Part shown: positions 1 to 9,262 of the stretch, piece after piece
How the letters are laid out: each line of letters begins with the position of its first letter
Position numbering within the stretch: position 1 is the stretch's first letter
Program-made: the position numbers and the translations under genes
Origin: [Mycobacterium] zoologicum
GTDB lineage: Bacteria; Actinomycetota; Actinomycetes; Mycobacteriales; Mycobacteriaceae
NCBI RefSeq assembly: GCF_020172665.1
Contig: NZ_CP083985.1
Location: forward strand, 2,823,710 to 2,842,045
Reading direction: 5' to 3'
Length of the DNA: 18,336 nt
The notes under the pieces: generated by a model
Database searches by the model: none
What the model saw: only the letters and a program-made list of their open reading frames with translations
What the model was told of the DNA's origin: nothing

Positions 1-19
1 AGATGTGTATAAGAGACAG
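1..19. other. Nextera/Tn5 mosaic-end adapter (non-genomic)
   Basis: The first 19 bases read AGATGTGTATAAGAGACAG, which is exactly the Tn5 transposase mosaic end used in Nextera library adapters. It interrupts the infB reading frame and is AT-richer than everything after it. It is best read as untrimmed adapter at a contig end, not as a chromosomal transposon end. Confidence 0.95.
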
Positions 20-251
20 GGGTCGGGGTCGGGGTCGGCTTCTCCGGTGCGGGCGCCTTGGCGGCCGGTGCTTCGCTCTTGGGAGCGGGCTTGGAGCCCC
101 CGAACGACTCGCGCAGCCGTCGGGCGACGGGCGCTTCCACGGTCGAGGACGCCGACTTGACGAATTCGCCCTGCTCGCTCAGGCGTGCGAGGACTTCCTT
201 GCTGGTAACACCGAGTTCCTTAGCCAACTCGTGTACGCGGGCCTTTGCCAC
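20..251 (-). CDS. infB: Translation initiation factor IF-2, N-terminal fragment
   Basis: IF-2 is the GTPase that places initiator tRNA on the 30S subunit. Only the first 77 codons are present. Reading starts at a GTG (251-249) and begins [20 protein letters not shown], the IF2 N-terminal motif. The stretch [20 protein letters not shown] is typical of the mycobacterial protein. It then enters a low-complexity Ala/Pro/Lys linker ending in a PTPTPTP repeat, where the adapter sequence begins. The GTP-binding domain and the rest of the protein lie outside the window. The start is fixed by an AGGAG ribosome binding site five bases upstream. It is the last gene of rimP-nusA-ylxR-infB, 66 bases after ylxR. 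The identity is firm from the N-terminus; the truncation is an assembly edge, not a mutation. Confidence 0.93.
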
Positions 252-256
252 TACAT

Positions 257-261
257 CTCCT
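257..261 (-). promoter_or_regulatory. Ribosome binding site of infB
   Basis: The minus strand reads AGGAG, then five bases (ATGTA), then the GTG start of infB. An ATG also lies in this spacer but is followed at once by TAG, so the GTG is the working start. Confidence 0.8.
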
Positions 262-317
262 GTCTATGAGGCGACAGCGGTGGTGGGCCGCGCCTCGGGT
301 TTAGCTATGACGCATGG

Positions 318-698
318 TCATCGGGACTTCACGGTGTGCTCATGTTCTTCGCTACCTGTTCTGTTGCCCGGGGCGGCGAGCCGATCTTGGTGATCGAAGT
401 ACTCCTCCACCCCGGATACATCCGGGGAACCGCTGATCCGCAGCGCGCGTGCGAAGGCTCGTCGCCGGATCGCCGCCTGCAGGCAGTCCGGCGCGGGGTG
501 CAGCCACGCACCCCGTCCCGGCTGGTTACCCACCCGGTCAACGGCCACGGCCCCATTGCCGTCCGACGTCGACACAGCGACCACTCGAAGCAATTCGACG
601 GCCAATTCGCGTTTTCGGCACCCGACACACGTGCGCACCGGTCCCCGTGGGGAGCGGTGCGTCCGCGAGCCCGTTGACGAAACCTCGCGCTGGATCAC
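318..698 (-). CDS. ylxR: YlxR family (DUF448) RNA-binding protein
   Basis: A 126-residue protein of the YlxR/DUF448 family, small basic proteins thought to bind RNA and encoded in most bacteria between nusA and infB. The diagnostic motif GPVRTCVGCRKREL (about residues 19-32, with C24 and C27) is followed by LLRVVAV. The second conserved block, GRGAWLHPAPDCLQ (61-74), is followed by the basic helix IRRRAFARALR. The C-terminal 30 residues are low in recognisable conservation. I took the GTG at 698 (VIQREVSS) because no closer start precedes the motif. It has no Shine-Dalgarno, but a TAGACT hexamer sits five bases upstream. It lies 74 bases after nusA and 66 before infB, on the same strand. The family is well supported; its molecular role is less defined. 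Confidence 0.92.
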   Translation of the reverse strand: MIQREVSSTGSRTHRSPRGPVRTCVGCRKRELAVELLRVVAVSTSDGNGAVAVDRVGNQPGRGAWLHPAPDCLQAAIRRRAFARALRISGSPDVSGVEEYFDHQDRLAAPGNRTGSEEHEHTVKSR

Positions 699-703
699 GG
701 CTC

Positions 704-709
704 AGTCTA
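704..709 (-). promoter_or_regulatory. Candidate -10 hexamer before ylxR
   Basis: The minus strand reads TAGACT, five bases before the ylxR GTG, matching the actinobacterial TANNNT -10 pattern. Together with the absence of a Shine-Dalgarno this suggests an internal, leaderless promoter for ylxR-infB. The spacing is slightly short and no -35 is clear. Confidence 0.3.
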
Positions 710-725
710 CCCATACAACGGCGAT

Positions 726-757
726 GTCCCGAACCAACGTGGTCCCGAACCAACGTC
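726..757. repeat. 16-bp tandem duplication between nusA and ylxR
   Basis: Two adjacent copies, GTCCCGAACCAACGTG (726-741) and GTCCCGAACCAACGTC (742-757), differ only in the last base. They occupy about 40% of the 74-base spacer between the nusA stop and the ylxR start, upstream of the candidate ylxR promoter. Confidence 0.9.
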
Positions 758-772
758 GGAGACCCAGGACCG

Positions 773-1819
773 CTATCGACCGCCCACGGCACCCTGACTG
801 GCGTCGCGCTCAGGATGATCGTCCTCCCCCGGCTCGGGGGTGTCGCTGCGGATATCGATCCGCCAGCCGGTCAACCGGGCCGCCAGCCGGGCATTCTGGC
901 CCTCCTTGCCGATGGCCAGCGACAGCTGGAAGTCCGGGACCACCACCCGGGCGGCGCGCGTCGCCTGGTCGATCACCGTCACCGACATCACCTTGGCCGG
1001 CGACAGCGCGTTGCCGACGAACCGTGCCGGGTCCTCGTCGAAGTCGATGATGTCGATCTTCTCGCCGGCCAGCTCGCTCATCACGTTGCGCACCCGCTGG
1101 CCCATCGGCCCGATGCAGGCGCCCTTGGCGTTGAGCCCCGGCACCGCCGAGGCCACCGCGATCTTGGATCGGTGGCCGGCCTCGCGCGCGACCGCGACGA
1201 TCTCCACCGAGCCGTCGGCGATCTCGGGCACCTCCAGGGCGAAAAGCTTGCGCACCAGGTTCGGGTGGGTGCGCGACAGCTCGATGCGCGGTTCGCGCAG
1301 CCCCCGGGTGACGCCGATGACGTAACAGCGCAACCGGTCGCCGTGCTCGTAGCCCTCGCCGGGCGCCTGCTCGGCGGGCCGGATGACTCCGTCGAATCCC
1401 TTGGCCTCGGTGCCCAGCCGCACCACGATCACACCCCGGGCATTCTCCCGGGCGTCGCGCTGCACCACGCCGGCGACGATGTCGCCTTCCCGCGCCGAGA
1501 ACTCGCCGTAGGCCTTCTCGTTCTCGGCATCCCGCAGCCGCTGCAGGATCACCTGCCGGGCGGTGGTCGCCGCGATCCGGCCGAATCCCTCCGGGGTGTC
1601 GTCGTACTCGCTGAGGACGTTGCCGTCCTCGTCGGTCTCGCGGGCCAGCACGCGCACCACGCCGGTCTTGCGGTCGACGTCGATCACCGCGTCGGCCTGG
1701 TGCCCCTCAGTGTGCCGGTAGGCGGTGAGCAACGCCGATTTGATCGTGTCCACCACCACGTCGACCGGAATGCCCTTGTCGGCCTCGATCGCGTGCAACG
1801 CGGCCATGTCGATGTTCAT
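773..1819 (-). CDS. nusA: Transcription termination/antitermination factor NusA
   Basis: NusA binds RNA polymerase and nascent RNA and controls pausing, termination and rRNA antitermination. The 348-residue length matches the short mycobacterial form (347 in M. tuberculosis, from memory), which lacks the C-terminal acidic repeats of E. coli NusA. Domains in order: polymerase-binding N-terminal domain (1 to about 105, starting [12 protein letters not shown]), S1 domain (about 108-182), KH1 with [12 protein letters not shown] (235-246), and KH2 with [16 protein letters not shown] (301-316). The last 20 residues are an acidic, disordered-looking tail. The ATG overlaps the rimP stop in an ATGA quartet, so translation is probably coupled to rimP. 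The start and identity are secure. Confidence 0.97.
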   Translation of the reverse strand: MNIDMAALHAIEADKGIPVDVVVDTIKSALLTAYRHTEGHQADAVIDVDRKTGVVRVLARETDEDGNVLSEYDDTPEGFGRIAATTARQVILQRLRDAENEKAYGEFSAREGDIVAGVVQRDARENARGVIVVRLGTEAKGFDGVIRPAEQAPGEGYEHGDRLRCYVIGVTRGLREPRIELSRTHPNLVRKLFALEVPEIADGSVEIVAVAREAGHRSKIAVASAVPGLNAKGACIGPMGQRVRNVMSELAGEKIDIIDFDEDPARFVGNALSPAKVMSVTVIDQATRAARVVVPDFQLSLAIGKEGQNARLAARLTGWRIDIRSDTPEPGEDDHPERDASQGAVGGR

Positions 1820-2352
1820 TGGCGCCTCTCCATTCCGGCATCCGGGGCCTGCCGGCCCGCCAACTCCAACTCGCGTTCACCGGGCGGTGAGAACTCGACC
1901 TGCACGACCGCCTGGCTGATCTCGCTCAGCGGTAATCGGCGCAGGTTGAAGTCCCGCCCGGCCCGCACCACCAGCGTCAGCACGTCGTCGTCGGCGACCA
2001 GGCCCACCCGGCCGGTGAGACCGGATCCGTCGGTCAGGGTCACTTCGACCTTGCGGCCGTGAGCGCGCCTGAAGTGCTTCACCGTGGTCAGCGGTCGCTG
2101 CACACCGGGTGAGCTGACCTCCAGAACGTAGGGGGCGTCGAAGTCCAGCTCGTCGAGCAAAGCCGACGCCGAGCGCGACAACGCCGCGACGGTGTCCAGA
2201 TCCAGGGGGGTGTCGCCGTCGGCGATCACGGTGATTCGCGGTAACGGTGCGGCGGCGTCGATGACGACGTCTTCGATCTCGTATCCGGCGCGCGTGAACT
2301 CAGCGTCGAGCAGCTCGATCACCTGTGTCTGGGAAGGTAGCCCGGTGGCCAC
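1816..2352 (-). CDS. rimP: Ribosome maturation factor RimP
   Basis: RimP assists assembly of the 30S ribosomal subunit in the cytoplasm. The 178-residue protein has the N-terminal alpha/beta domain and the family signature [16 protein letters not shown] (75-90). This is followed by an SH3-like C-terminal domain (about 95-155, [16 protein letters not shown]) and a short charged tail. The GTG start at 2352 (reading [10 protein letters not shown]) is preceded by GATGAGGAGC, a good ribosome binding site with the GAGGAG core about eight bases upstream. It is the first gene of the rimP-nusA-ylxR-infB operon, overlapping nusA by four bases. It is transcribed divergently from the lipoprotein gene starting at 2465, across a 112-base gap. 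Confidence 0.96.
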   Translation of the reverse strand: MATGLPSQTQVIELLDAEFTRAGYEIEDVVIDAAAPLPRITVIADGDTPLDLDTVAALSRSASALLDELDFDAPYVLEVSSPGVQRPLTTVKHFRRAHGRKVEVTLTDGSGLTGRVGLVADDDVLTLVVRAGRDFNLRRLPLSEISQAVVQVEFSPPGERELELAGRQAPDAGMERRQ

Positions 2353-2424
2353 GGCGAGCTCCTCATCTTGAGTTGTGCGGTCAACGCATTCCCGCGCGCC
2401 AGGCGCAGCCGGAACCGGATACCA

Positions 2425-2430
2425 AGGATA
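2425..2430 (-). promoter_or_regulatory. Candidate -10 for rimP operon
   Basis: The minus strand reads TATCCT, a TANNNT hexamer about 70 bases before the rimP GTG and within the 112-base divergent spacer. It would give a leader containing the GAGGAG ribosome binding site. I see no matching -35, so this is weak. For the opposite-strand lipoprotein gene no convincing promoter motif stands out. Confidence 0.25.
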
Positions 2431-2464
2431 CGCCCGCCCGACCCGCAGTGGCAGGATGTCTCAG

Positions 2465-2974
2465 ATGTCCGGCCCCCTGACCGCTATCGACCGGCGGCGC
2501 GTACTGACCGGCGCCGGGATTCTCGCGCTGCTCGCCGTGGCGGCACCGGCGTGCGGCTCGGCGCCGACTCCACCGGAGGTAGACGCCCTGGAGGCGCAAC
2601 GACTGTTGGCGCAGCACGACAGTGAGCTGGCCGCCGCGGCCGGGACTGCCCTGACCGGGCCGGACGACACGGCCCAGGCCACCGCGCTGGCGCAGGTTTC
2701 GCAAGAGCGCGCCGACCACGCCCGGGCGCTGGCCACCGAGATCATCCGAGCATCCGGGCGCCCCGCCCCCGAAACATCGCAGACCAGCACGGCCACCGCG
2801 GTACCGGATGCTCCGGCCCCCACGGTGACGCAGGTGGTCAACGCACTGCGCGCCGCGGCCGACAGTTCCAGCAAGCTGGCGATCGCCTCATCCGGCTACC
2901 GGGCGGGACTGCTCGCCTCGATCGCGGCGTCCTGCACGGCCTCCTACGCGGTCGCCTTGGCGGTGCAGTCGTGA
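2465..2974 (+). CDS. Putative Tat-type lipoprotein with ferritin-like helices (Rv2843-like)
   Basis: A 169-residue alanine-rich exported protein. The N-terminus MSGPLTAIDRRRVLTG carries twin arginines before the hydrophobic run AGILALLAVAAPA, then Cys30 in APACGS. This suggests a Tat-exported lipoprotein, although the Pro before the Ala makes the lipobox imperfect. The mature part is helical, with E43, H51 and E54 in one helix and E81-x3-H85 (QERADHAR) in the next, a spacing like that of ferritin-like metal-site helices. No function is known to me; position and composition match M. tuberculosis Rv2843. I chose ATG 2465 because GCAGG lies nine bases upstream; ATG 2456 and a far-upstream ATG at 2375 are alternatives. 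Its TGA overlaps the next gene's GTG, so the two are probably translated together. Confidence 0.75.
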   Translation: MSGPLTAIDRRRVLTGAGILALLAVAAPACGSAPTPPEVDALEAQRLLAQHDSELAAAAGTALTGPDDTAQATALAQVSQERADHARALATEIIRASGRPAPETSQTSTATAVPDAPAPTVTQVVNALRAAADSSSKLAIASSGYRAGLLASIAASCTASYAVALAVQS

Positions 2975-3423
2975 CGTCCACCGAACCGATCGATGGCCCC
3001 GACGCGGCCCTGCGCGAAGCACTGGCCACCGAACACGGGGTCGTCTACGGCTATGGGCTAGTGTCGGCCTATTCACTGCCGGAGTTCAACGGCCTGGTGG
3101 TGGCGACCATCCGCCAACACCGCGAGCGCCGTGATCGGACGATCACGATTCTGACCAGCCGCGCCGTCGAGGCCCCGCCCGCCGCCGCCGGCTACCAGTT
3201 GCCGCTGCCGGTGAACTCCTCCGGTGACGCACTGCGGCTGGCGGTCCGGATGGAGAACGACACCGCGACGGCGTGGCGCGCGGTGGTCGAGCAGACCCGA
3301 GACGCCGCCGACCGCGAGTTCGCCGCGACCGCGCTGGGCCAGAGCGCGGTGCTGGCTGCGCACTGGAATCGCGCGTTGGGCAACTGGCCGATCACCCGCC
3401 CATTCCCTGGCGGCGAGGACTGA
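2971..3423 (+). CDS. DUF4439 ferritin-like protein (Rv2844-like)
   Basis: A 150-residue protein matching the DUF4439 family, predicted ferritin-like four-helix proteins found mainly in actinobacteria. Characteristic blocks are LREALATEHGVVYGYG (14-29, E21 and H22), IRQHRERRD (47-55, with H50 and E52), the YQLPLPV segment (75-81), and LRLAVRMENDTATAW (88-102, E95). These acidic and histidine residues are the likely metal ligands, though activity is not established for the family. There is no signal peptide, so it is probably cytoplasmic, unlike its upstream partner. It starts at GTG 2971 within the GTGA overlap with the preceding gene. It ends at TGA 3421-3423, just before the DUF732 gene. The three genes look like one transcription unit. 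Confidence 0.85.
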   Translation: MTSTEPIDGPDAALREALATEHGVVYGYGLVSAYSLPEFNGLVVATIRQHRERRDRTITILTSRAVEAPPAAAGYQLPLPVNSSGDALRLAVRMENDTATAWRAVVEQTRDAADREFAATALGQSAVLAAHWNRALGNWPITRPFPGGED

Positions 3424-3434
3424 TGGGAGCCGCA

Positions 3435-3754
3435 ATGGTGAGTCGAAGCGTCCGATTGGCCGCGGCTGCGGCTGCCGCAGGTGCACTGCTGGGGGTCGCC
3501 GCCGGGCCGGCGTCGGCCTACCCGATCCCGTTGACCTCTGACGACATCCGATTCCTCAACACCGCGCGTGGCACCTTTCCCGGCGACGACGACGAGTTGT
3601 TGCAGGCCGGTAAGTACATGTGCCATCTGCTGTACTCCGGCCAGCCTTCGGCGGCGGTGATCGACCAGGTCGGGGCCGAGCACGGCGCCAGCCACGATCA
3701 GGCCGCCAAACTCATGCGCGCGGCCCGTGGCAGCCTGTGCCGGATGGCGCCGGG

Positions 3755-3758
<4 letters not shown>
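3435..3758 (+). CDS. Secreted DUF732 protein
   Basis: A 107-residue DUF732-family protein. These are small mycobacterial exported proteins without an assigned function. It has a clear Sec signal peptide: MVSRSVRL, a poly-Ala hydrophobic stretch, and cleavage after GPASA (residue 28). The mature 79 residues contain the family pattern: [22 protein letters not shown], then a conserved helix with Cys63 (KYMCHLL) and a second Cys102 near the end (GSLCRM), which probably form a disulfide. I chose ATG 3435, which has GGGAG five bases upstream. An in-frame ATG at 3423 overlaps the stop of the DUF4439 gene and would add MGAA. The TAA at 3756-3758 overlaps the proS stop on the other strand. Confidence 0.87.
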
Positions 3759-5521
<1,763 letters not shown>

Positions 5522-5529
5522 AGCGCGCC

Positions 5530-5535
5530 AGCCTA
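5530..5535 (-). promoter_or_regulatory. Candidate -10 for proS
   Basis: The minus strand reads TAGGCT, a TANNNT hexamer eight bases before the proS GTG. No Shine-Dalgarno precedes that GTG, so a leaderless or near-leaderless transcript starting at about 5521 is plausible. The hexamer overlaps the left arm of the dyad at 5534-5547. Confidence 0.4.
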
Positions 5536-5552
5536 TCGGGTCCGATACCCGA
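5534..5552. promoter_or_regulatory. Overlapping inverted repeats between proS and ureA
   Basis: Two perfect dyads share this site: TATCGG-GT-CCGATA (5534-5547) and TCGGGT-CCGAT-ACCCGA (5536-5552). They lie in the 66-base divergent spacer and touch the candidate proS -10. If both genes have leaderless transcripts the dyads are not transcribed, which favours a protein-binding operator over an RNA hairpin. I recognise no known regulator's consensus. Confidence 0.5.
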
Positions 5553-5587
5553 AACCTCCCCGCCGCCGCATGGCATGATCGCGTGAT

Positions 5588-5890
5588 ATGCGCATCACCC
5601 CGCATGAGCAGGAACGTCTGCTGTTGTCCTATGCCGCTGAGCTGTCGCGCCGGCGTCGCGCTCGGGGGCTGCGACTGAACCATCCCGAAGCCGTCGCGAT
5701 CATCACCGACCACATTCTCGAGGGCGCGCGTGACGGACGGACCGTCTCAGAATTGATCGCCAGCGCGCGCGACGTGCTCGGGCGCGACGACGTCATGCAG
5801 GGCGTTCCCGAGATGCTGGATCTGGTGCAGGCCGAGGCAACGTTTCCCGATGGCACCAAGCTGGTCTCCGTGCACCATCCGATCGGCTGA
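5588..5890 (+). CDS. ureA: Urease subunit gamma
   Basis: The smallest structural subunit of the nickel urease, which hydrolyses urea to ammonia and carbamate. The 100 residues match the usual length: [20 protein letters not shown], then the family signature [19 protein letters not shown] (21-39), then [16 protein letters not shown] and the C-terminal [18 protein letters not shown]. The ATG start matches the M. tuberculosis UreA start. No Shine-Dalgarno is visible (the upstream sequence is ATGATCGCGTGAT); a CATGAT hexamer eight bases upstream could be a -10 for a leaderless transcript. It is the first gene of ureABCFGD and is followed after two bases by ureB. Confidence 0.98.
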   Translation: MRITPHEQERLLLSYAAELSRRRRARGLRLNHPEAVAIITDHILEGARDGRTVSELIASARDVLGRDDVMQGVPEMLDLVQAEATFPDGTKLVSVHHPIG

Positions 5891-5892
5891 CG

Positions 5893-6204
5893 GTGATCCC
5901 CGGAGAGATCCTGTTCGGTCCCGACGAGATCGAGATCAATGCAGGCGCCGATCGGTTGGAGATGCAGATCGTCAACGCCGGCGACCGCCCGATCCAGGTC
6001 GGCAGTCATGTCCACCTGCCGCAGGCCAACACGGCGCTGTCGTTCGACCGGGCCGCGGCCCACGGTCGCCGGCTGGACATCCCGGCGGGCACCTCGGTTC
6101 GCTTCGAACCGGGGGTGCCGCGCACCGTTTGGCTGATACCGCTTGGCGGACGCCGTGAGGTGCCCGGCCTCACACTGAACCCGCCGGGGAGGTTGGACGA
6201 CTGA
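5893..6204 (+). CDS. ureB: Urease subunit beta
   Basis: The second structural subunit of urease. The 103 residues start at GTG ([18 protein letters not shown]), two bases after the ureA stop. Family blocks are [19 protein letters not shown] (28-46), [20 protein letters not shown] (49-68), VRFEPG, and the C-terminal [16 protein letters not shown]. The HVHLPQAN variant, in place of the HYHFFEVN of enterobacterial UreB, is the mycobacterial form. Its TGA overlaps the ureC ATG by one base (TGATG), suggesting coupled translation to keep the subunits stoichiometric. Confidence 0.98.
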   Translation: MIPGEILFGPDEIEINAGADRLEMQIVNAGDRPIQVGSHVHLPQANTALSFDRAAAHGRRLDIPAGTSVRFEPGVPRTVWLIPLGGRREVPGLTLNPPGRLDD

Positions 6205-7925
6205 TGGCTCGACTGTCCCGAGAGCGCTATGCGCAATTGTTCGGGCCGACCACCGGCGACCGGATCAGGCTGGCCGACACCGATCTGTTGGTGGAGATCA
6301 CCGAAGATCGCAGTGGTGGGCCCGGGCATTCCGGCGAGGAGGCGATCTTCGGCGGCGGCAAGGTGCTGCGCGAGTCGATGGGCCAGGCACGTGCGACCCG
6401 GGCCGACGGCGCTCCCGACACCGTCATCACCGGCGCGGTCATCATTGACCATTGGGGAATCATCAAGGCCGACATCGGGATCCGCGACGGGCGCATCGTC
6501 GCGATCGGTAAGGCCGGAAACCCCGACACGATGGGCGGCGTCCATCCGGATCTGGTGGTCGGACCGTCGACCGAGATCATCAGCGGCAATGGCCGCATAG
6601 TCACCGCCGGCGCCGTCGACTGCCACGTCCACCTGATCTGCCCCCAGCAGATCCCCGAAGCGCTCGGCTCCGGGATCACCACCCTCATCGCCGGCGGCAC
6701 CGGGCCCGCCGAGGGCACCCAGGCCACCAACGTCACCCCCGGCGGCTGGCACCTGGCGAGGATGCTCGAGGCGTTGGACTCGTGGCCGGTCAACGTCGCA
6801 CTGCTCGGCAGGGGCAGCACCGTCAACGCAGCCTCGTTGTGGGAGCAGTTGCGTGACGGCGCATCGGGTTTCAAGCTGCACGAGGACTGGGGCGCCACAC
6901 CCGCGGCCATCGACGCCTGCCTGACCGTCGCGCAGGCCGCCGGCGTGCAGGTGGCGCTGCATGCCGACACACTCAACGAGATGGGTTTCGTGGAGGACAC
7001 CCTTGCCGCCATCGCCGGCCGGCCGATCCACGCCTACCACACCGAGGGGGCCGGCGGCGGGCACGCGCCCGACATCATCACCGTCGCAGGACAACCCAAT
7101 GTGTTGCCCAGTTCCAACAATCCCACCCGCCCCCACACGGTCAACACCATCGACGAGCATCTGGACATGCTGATGGTCTGCCATCACCTCAATCCCGCGG
7201 TGCCCGAAGACCTGGCATTCGCCGAGAGCCGGATCCGGCCGTCGACCATCGCCGCCGAGGACCTGCTGCACGACATGGGTGCGATCTCGATGATCGGCAG
7301 CGACTCTCAGGCGATGGGCCGCATCGGCGAAGTGGTGCTGCGTACTTGGCAGACCGCCCATGTGATGAAGCACCGCCGCGGCGCCCTGCCCGGCGACGGC
7401 GCGGCCGACAACACCCGGGTGCGGCGCTACATCGCGAAATACACCATCTGCCCGGCGATCACCCACGGGTTGCACCACGAGGTCGGCTCGGTGGAGGTGG
7501 GCAAGCTCGCCGACCTGGTGTTGTGGGAACCGGCGTTTTTCGGTGTCCGCCCGCACGCGGTACTCAAAGGCGGCGCGATCGCCTGGGCCGAAATGGGCGA
7601 CGCCAACGCGTCGATATCCACGCCGCAGCCGGTCTTTCCCAGGCCGATGTTCGGCGCCGCCCCGAAGACCGCCGCGGCGACGTCGGTGCACTTCGTGTCG
7701 CCGCAGGCCATCGAAGCAGGCCTGGCCCAGAAGTTGGCGGTGCAGCGGCGACTGGTTTCGGTGGCCGATGTCCGCTCGATCGGGAAGGCCCAGATGCCGC
7801 TCAATGACGCACTGCCCGACATCGTGGTGGACCCCGACACCTTCACCGTGCGCATCGACGGCGACGTGTGGGAGGAACGACCGGCGGCTGAACTGCCGAT
7901 GGCACAACGCTACTTCCTGTTCTGA
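6204..7925 (+). CDS. ureC: Urease subunit alpha (catalytic)
   Basis: The catalytic subunit, carrying the di-nickel site. It has 573 residues, the usual length being about 570. All key residues are present, offset by +7 from the Klebsiella numbering: H141 and H143 (DCHVHL), carbamylated lysine K224 with H226 (GFKLHEDWG), H253 (ALHAD), H279 ([14 protein letters not shown]), C326 and H327 on the mobile flap (MVCHHLNP), and D367 ([10 protein letters not shown]). It should be active once nickel is loaded by the UreDFG chaperones. It starts at ATG 6204, overlapping the ureB stop. Its own stop overlaps a three-codon micro-ORF that leads into ureF. Confidence 0.99.
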   Translation: MARLSRERYAQLFGPTTGDRIRLADTDLLVEITEDRSGGPGHSGEEAIFGGGKVLRESMGQARATRADGAPDTVITGAVIIDHWGIIKADIGIRDGRIVAIGKAGNPDTMGGVHPDLVVGPSTEIISGNGRIVTAGAVDCHVHLICPQQIPEALGSGITTLIAGGTGPAEGTQATNVTPGGWHLARMLEALDSWPVNVALLGRGSTVNAASLWEQLRDGASGFKLHEDWGATPAAIDACLTVAQAAGVQVALHADTLNEMGFVEDTLAAIAGRPIHAYHTEGAGGGHAPDIITVAGQPNVLPSSNNPTRPHTVNTIDEHLDMLMVCHHLNPAVPEDLAFAESRIRPSTIAAEDLLHDMGAISMIGSDSQAMGRIGEVVLRTWQTAHVMKHRRGALPGDGAADNTRVRRYIAKYTICPAITHGLHHEVGSVEVGKLADLVLWEPAFFGVRPHAVLKGGAIAWAEMGDANASISTPQPVFPRPMFGAAPKTAAATSVHFVSPQAIEAGLAQKLAVQRRLVSVADVRSIGKAQMPLNDALPDIVVDPDTFTVRIDGDVWEERPAAELPMAQRYFLF

Positions 7926-7936
7926 TGGCACCCTGA
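7925..7936 (+). other. Three-codon relay ORF between ureC and ureF
   Basis: The ureC stop TGA (7923-7925) overlaps an ATG (7925) reading Met-Ala-Pro-stop, and that stop (7934-7936) overlaps the ureF ATG (7936). Two TGATG junctions thus stand 11 bases apart. No Shine-Dalgarno is evident before ureF, so this could pass terminating ribosomes from ureC to ureF. Function is inferred only. Confidence 0.4.
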
Positions 7937-8571
7937 TGTCTGGATTGGCAACGCTGCTCTCCCTCGCCGATTCGCGGTTGCCGATCGGCGGACACGTGCA
8001 CTCCGGCGGCCTCGAGGAGGCCGTGACCAGTGGACTGGTGATCGATCTGGCGACGCTGGAGGCGTTTCTGGTGCGCCGTATCCGCAGCCACGGGCTGGTC
8101 ACCGCCTCGATCGCGGCAGCGGTGCACCGGGGCGATCTCAGCGTCGCCGATGCCGACGACGAGACCGACGCCCGCACCCCGGCCCCGGCCTCCCGGCTGG
8201 CGTCCCGCAGTCAGGGACGCGGTCTGGCGCGGCTGGCGCGGCGGGTCTGGCCCGGTCCGTGCTGGGACAGGCTCGACGCCCGGCCACACCTGGCCACCGT
8301 CGCCGGCCTGGTGGGTGCGGTCAGCGGCCTGAGCCCCGGTGAGAACACGCTGACGCTGGTGTACACCTCGATGACCAGTCCGGCGACCGCTGCGCAGCGC
8401 CTGCTGGCACTGGATCCGGCCGATGTCGCCGCCCTGACATTCAGTCTGGCGGAGCTGTGCGAGCGCACCGCCGCCGAGGCGACCACCGGCCTGGCCGACC
8501 TGTCCGACCCTCTGCTGGACACGCTCGCTCAGCAGCACGCCACCCGCGAACGCCCCCTATTCGTTTCGTGA
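7936..8571 (+). CDS. ureF: Urease accessory protein UreF
   Basis: UreF joins UreD on apo-urease and gates GTP hydrolysis and nickel delivery by UreG. It has 211 residues, all helical by composition. The family N-terminal motif is seen as [22 protein letters not shown] (7-28), followed by [23 protein letters not shown] and [20 protein letters not shown]. The C-terminus reads [26 protein letters not shown], as in mycobacterial UreF. I chose ATG 7936, which aligns with the expected N-terminus; the reading frame is open much further upstream, but only as a shadow of ureC. It is 10 bases from ureC and 10 from ureG. Confidence 0.95.
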   Translation: MSGLATLLSLADSRLPIGGHVHSGGLEEAVTSGLVIDLATLEAFLVRRIRSHGLVTASIAAAVHRGDLSVADADDETDARTPAPASRLASRSQGRGLARLARRVWPGPCWDRLDARPHLATVAGLVGAVSGLSPGENTLTLVYTSMTSPATAAQRLLALDPADVAALTFSLAELCERTAAEATTGLADLSDPLLDTLAQQHATRERPLFVS

Positions 8572-8581
8572 AAGGAACCTC

Positions 8582-9262
8582 ATGCCACCCCATTTCCTCG
8601 ACGGTGCGCCGCACACCCATTCCGATCGGCCGAAACGGGTCCGCAAGCCCGGGGAACCGCTGCGCATCGGCGTGGGCGGTCCGGTCGGCTCCGGCAAGAC
8701 CGCGCTGGTCGCGGCGCTGTGCCGACAGTTACGGGATGAGTTGTCACTGGCGGTGCTGACCAACGACATCTACACCACCGAGGACGCCGACTTCCTGCGC
8801 AAGCACGCCGTGCTCCCCGACGACCGGATCTCGGCCGTGCAGACCGGCGGCTGCCCGCACACCGCGATCCGCGACGACATCACCGCGAATCTGGATGCCA
8901 TCGACGATCTGACGGCCGCACACAGCGGGCTCGACCTGATTCTGGTCGAGTCCGGTGGCGACAATCTGACTGCGACGTTCTCCTCGGGGTTGATCGATGT
9001 GCAGATCTTCGTCATCGACGTGGCCGGCGGCGACAAGGTGCCGCGAAAGGGCGGTCCCGGCGTCACGTTCTCGGATCTGTTGGTGGTGAACAAGACCGAC
9101 CTGGCACCGATGGTCGGCGCGGATCTGGGAGTGATGGCCCGCGACGCCGCGACGGTCCGCGACGGCCGGCCCACCGTGCTGCAGTCGTTGACGGAGGACC
9201 CGACCGCCACCGAGGTCCTGGCCTGGGTCCGGGACCAGTTGCGCGAGCATTCGAACCTTTGA
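8582..9262 (+). CDS. ureG: Urease accessory GTPase UreG
   Basis: The SIMIBI-class GTPase that hands nickel to urease. It has 226 residues. Motifs are the P-loop GPVGSGKT (33-40), the nickel-binding CPH motif C91-P92-H93 in [20 protein letters not shown] (123-129), and the guanine-specificity motif NKTD (170-173). The N-terminal extension before the P-loop contains three scattered histidines (H4, H11, H13) but no His-tail. ureE, the nickel metallochaperone of many operons, is absent here, as is usual in mycobacteria. The ATG is preceded by AAAGGA at good spacing, the clearest ribosome binding site in the operon. Its TGA overlaps the ureD ATG. Confidence 0.97.
   Translation: MPPHFLDGAPHTHSDRPKRVRKPGEPLRIGVGGPVGSGKTALVAALCRQLRDELSLAVLTNDIYTTEDADFLRKHAVLPDDRISAVQTGGCPHTAIRDDITANLDAIDDLTAAHSGLDLILVESGGDNLTATFSSGLIDVQIFVIDVAGGDKVPRKGGPGVTFSDLLVVNKTDLAPMVGADLGVMARDAATVRDGRPTVLQSLTEDPTATEVLAWVRDQLREHSNL

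Noticed and set aside
1..19. Genomic Tn5-like transposon end
   Set aside because: The match is to the engineered mosaic end used in library preparation and it lies exactly at the sequence edge, so adapter contamination is far more likely.
449..2062. A 537-codon plus-strand open frame opposite ylxR, nusA and rimP
   Set aside because: The composition is His/Arg/Pro/Gly-rich shadow sequence antisense to three conserved genes.
2456..2464. ATG 2456 as the start of the lipoprotein gene
   Set aside because: The only AGG-like ribosome binding site directly touches this ATG, while it is well spaced for ATG 2465. The choice alters only three residues and is not certain.
5540..5555. Possible GlnR box upstream of ureA (GT...GAAAC)
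   Set aside because: GAAAC is present but the paired GTNAC half is not (GTCCG), and the spaced AC pairs do not line up.
5522..5587. T-box or other tRNA-sensing leader before proS
   Set aside because: The spacer is only 66 bases, and proS is probably leaderless; there is no room for specifier and antiterminator stems.
6006..8177. A 723-codon open frame on the minus strand opposite ureB, ureC and ureF
   Set aside because: It is antisense to three well-supported urease genes, has no protein-like motifs, and is what high GC content at third positions produces.
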